Below are positions 44,408 through 45,415 of a stretch of DNA of 45,415 nucleotides, piece after piece. The DNA is from Verrucomicrobiota bacterium (lineage in GTDB: Bacteria > Verrucomicrobiota > Verrucomicrobiia > Limisphaerales > UBA1096). The notes beneath the pieces were generated by a model. It ran no database searches. It saw only the letters and a list, made by a program, of their open reading frames with translations, and was not told where the DNA came from. Each line of letters starts with the position of its first letter. The first letter of the stretch is position 1. A program made the position numbers and the translations under genes. The DNA lies in NCBI GenBank assembly GCA_030749225.1, contig JASMKO010000077.1, forward strand, positions 1-45,415. The letters are read 5' to 3'.

Positions 44408-45415
44408 TCACTCCTCCGCGTCCGTGTCTGCGGCGTCCTCGCTGATGACCGGGGCGATGGCCTGCAACTGATCCTTGCCGTGGAGGTTGATCAGCTTGAC
44501 GCCCTGCGCGTTGCGGCCGGTCATCCGGATGTGCTCGACGCCGGTGCGCACCATCTGTCCGCCGACGGTGATGAGCATGATCTCGTCGTTCGATTTCACG
44601 GCCAGCGCGCCGCAGACCCCGCCGGTCTTGGCCGTGGTTTTCATGGTGATGATGCCCTTGCCGCCGCGCGACTGCACGCGGTACTCGTCGAACCCGGTGC
44701 GCTTGCCGATGCCGTTCTCGCCGGCGACGAGCAGCGTGGCCTCATTCGCCACGATGGCAGCGGCAACGAGGCGATCCTTCGTGCCAAGCCGGATGCCGCG
44801 CACGCCGGCGGCAGTTCGGCCCATCGAGCGGACATTCTCCTCGTTGAACCGAATGCTCTTGCCGCCGCTGGTGATCAGCACGACCTCGTCGTGGCCGGTG
44901 GTCAGCTTGACGGTGATGAGCCGGTCGCCGTCATTGATGCCGATGGCGTTGATGCCGGTGCGGCGGACATTGGCGTAGGCGCTGAGCGCGGTCTTCTTCA
45001 CCGTGCCGCTCTCGGTGGCGAAGAACAGGAACCGCTCCTGCTGCCAGGTGAGGTCGTTCTTGTTAGCATCCTGCTGCGACTCGACGCGGATCAACGCCGC
45101 GATCTTCTCGCCGGGCTGTAGCTCGAGCAGGTTGGCGATGTTGCGCCCCTTGGCCGAGCGGCCCATGTCGGGAATCTCATGCACGCGCCGGACGTACACG
45201 CGCCCGGTGGTGGTGAAGAACATCAGATAGTCGTGGGTGCTCGCGGTGAACAGGTGCTCGATGAAATCCTCGCCCTCGCCCTGCACGACCGATTCCTTGC
45301 GGGTGCCCATGCCGATGACGCCCTTGCCGCCGCGGCGCTGGGCGCGGTAGGAGCTGACATTGGTGCGCTTGATCAGGCCGTTGTGCGTGAGGGTGATGAT
45401 GACGCCCTCGTTGGC
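44408..45415 (-). CDS. gyrA: DNA gyrase subunit A, C-terminal part
   Basis: 335 residues of the C-terminal beta-pinwheel are visible; the frame remains open to the window edge, so the start lies beyond. The GyrA-box QRRGGKG (YRAQRRGGKGVIGM), which allows DNA wrapping and negative supercoiling, identifies GyrA rather than ParC. Repeated blades show VRRTGINAIGINDGDRLI, GRTAAGVRGIRLG and GRNAQGVKLINLHGKDQL. It ends with an acidic tail (ISEDAADTDAEE), as in many GyrA proteins. It converges with the Bat operon. Confidence 0.97.
   Translation of the reverse strand, partial: ANEGVIITLTHNGLIKRTNVSSYRAQRRGGKGVIGMGTRKESVVQGEGEDFIEHLFTASTHDYLMFFTTTGRVYVRRVHEIPDMGRSAKGRNIANLLELQPGEKIAALIRVESQQDANKNDLTWQQERFLFFATESGTVKKTALSAYANVRRTGINAIGINDGDRLITVKLTTGHDEVVLITSGGKSIRFNEENVRSMGRTAAGVRGIRLGTKDRLVAAAIVANEATLLVAGENGIGKRTGFDEYRVQSRGGKGIITMKTTAKTGGVCGALAVKSNDEIMLITVGGQMVRTGVEHIRMTGRNAQGVKLINLHGKDQLQAIAPVISEDAADTDAEE

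Overview
The window reads as chromosomal DNA of a GC-rich bacterium of the PVC superphylum, most likely Verrucomicrobiota and perhaps near Pedosphaerales. The evidence is the gene content. There is a PSD1/DUF1549/DUF1553 cytochrome protein, a ThuA plus discoidin plus PVC-type dehydrogenase plus cytochrome c cluster, an FG-GAP/ASPIC-UnbV protein, a pseudopilin with an [25 protein letters not shown]-terminus and a basic tail, and secreted proteins with a W...F(Y/F)RL module. Rank below phylum is inference. No phage, IS element, CRISPR array, tRNA or rRNA gene was seen.

Layout. 1-2539: the 3' part of sdhA, then sdhB. 2587-8056: glycyl-tRNA synthetase, a secreted FG-GAP protein, HemW and a small membrane protein. 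8194-15225: an M29-like peptidase, then a run of forward genes: ThuA protein, discoidin/dehydrogenase/cytochrome c protein, ovothiol-type methyltransferase and a PQQ-like propeller. 15329-22079: reverse-strand, lower-GC secreted proteins, including a 1513-residue modular protein beside a pseudopilin. 22173-28247: an SLC13 transporter diverging from a RodZ-like gene that overlaps the PSD1 gene. 28284-34081: a TIGR01777 epimerase diverging from trpD, two GYF_2-domain membrane proteins with their own strong promoter, a DUF2752 protein and a UvrD/PcrA helicase. 34072-37487: leuA with its leader, then a secreted ankyrin protein. 37606-44380: a DUF4177 protein and a tightly packed MoxR-DUF58-BatA-VWA operon. 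44408-45415: the 3' part of gyrA.

Three signals go beyond routine annotation. (1) A highly iterated palindrome, core TTGGCCAA and usually CTTGGCCAAG followed by CGC, occurs 21 times by hand count in 45.4 kb. It lies inside genes in several reading frames and at five gene borders. Well under one copy is expected by chance. (2) leuA is preceded by what looks like a complete leucine attenuator: a promoter, an almost leaderless 23-codon leader peptide with 7 leucines among codons 4-14, a competing pairing segment, and a hairpin with a U-tract. (3) The ThuA gene ends just after a run of ten A. In the +1 frame the sequence continues without a stop through a complete discoidin domain into the dehydrogenase/cytochrome c protein, whose first start codon lies inside that domain. 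This suggests slippage, a recent frameshift or a sequence error in one 1267-residue protein.

Few starts have a Shine-Dalgarno sequence. Exceptions are sdhB and the first GYF_2 gene. Several promoter-like -35/-10 pairs sit close to starts, so leaderless or SD-independent initiation may be common here.
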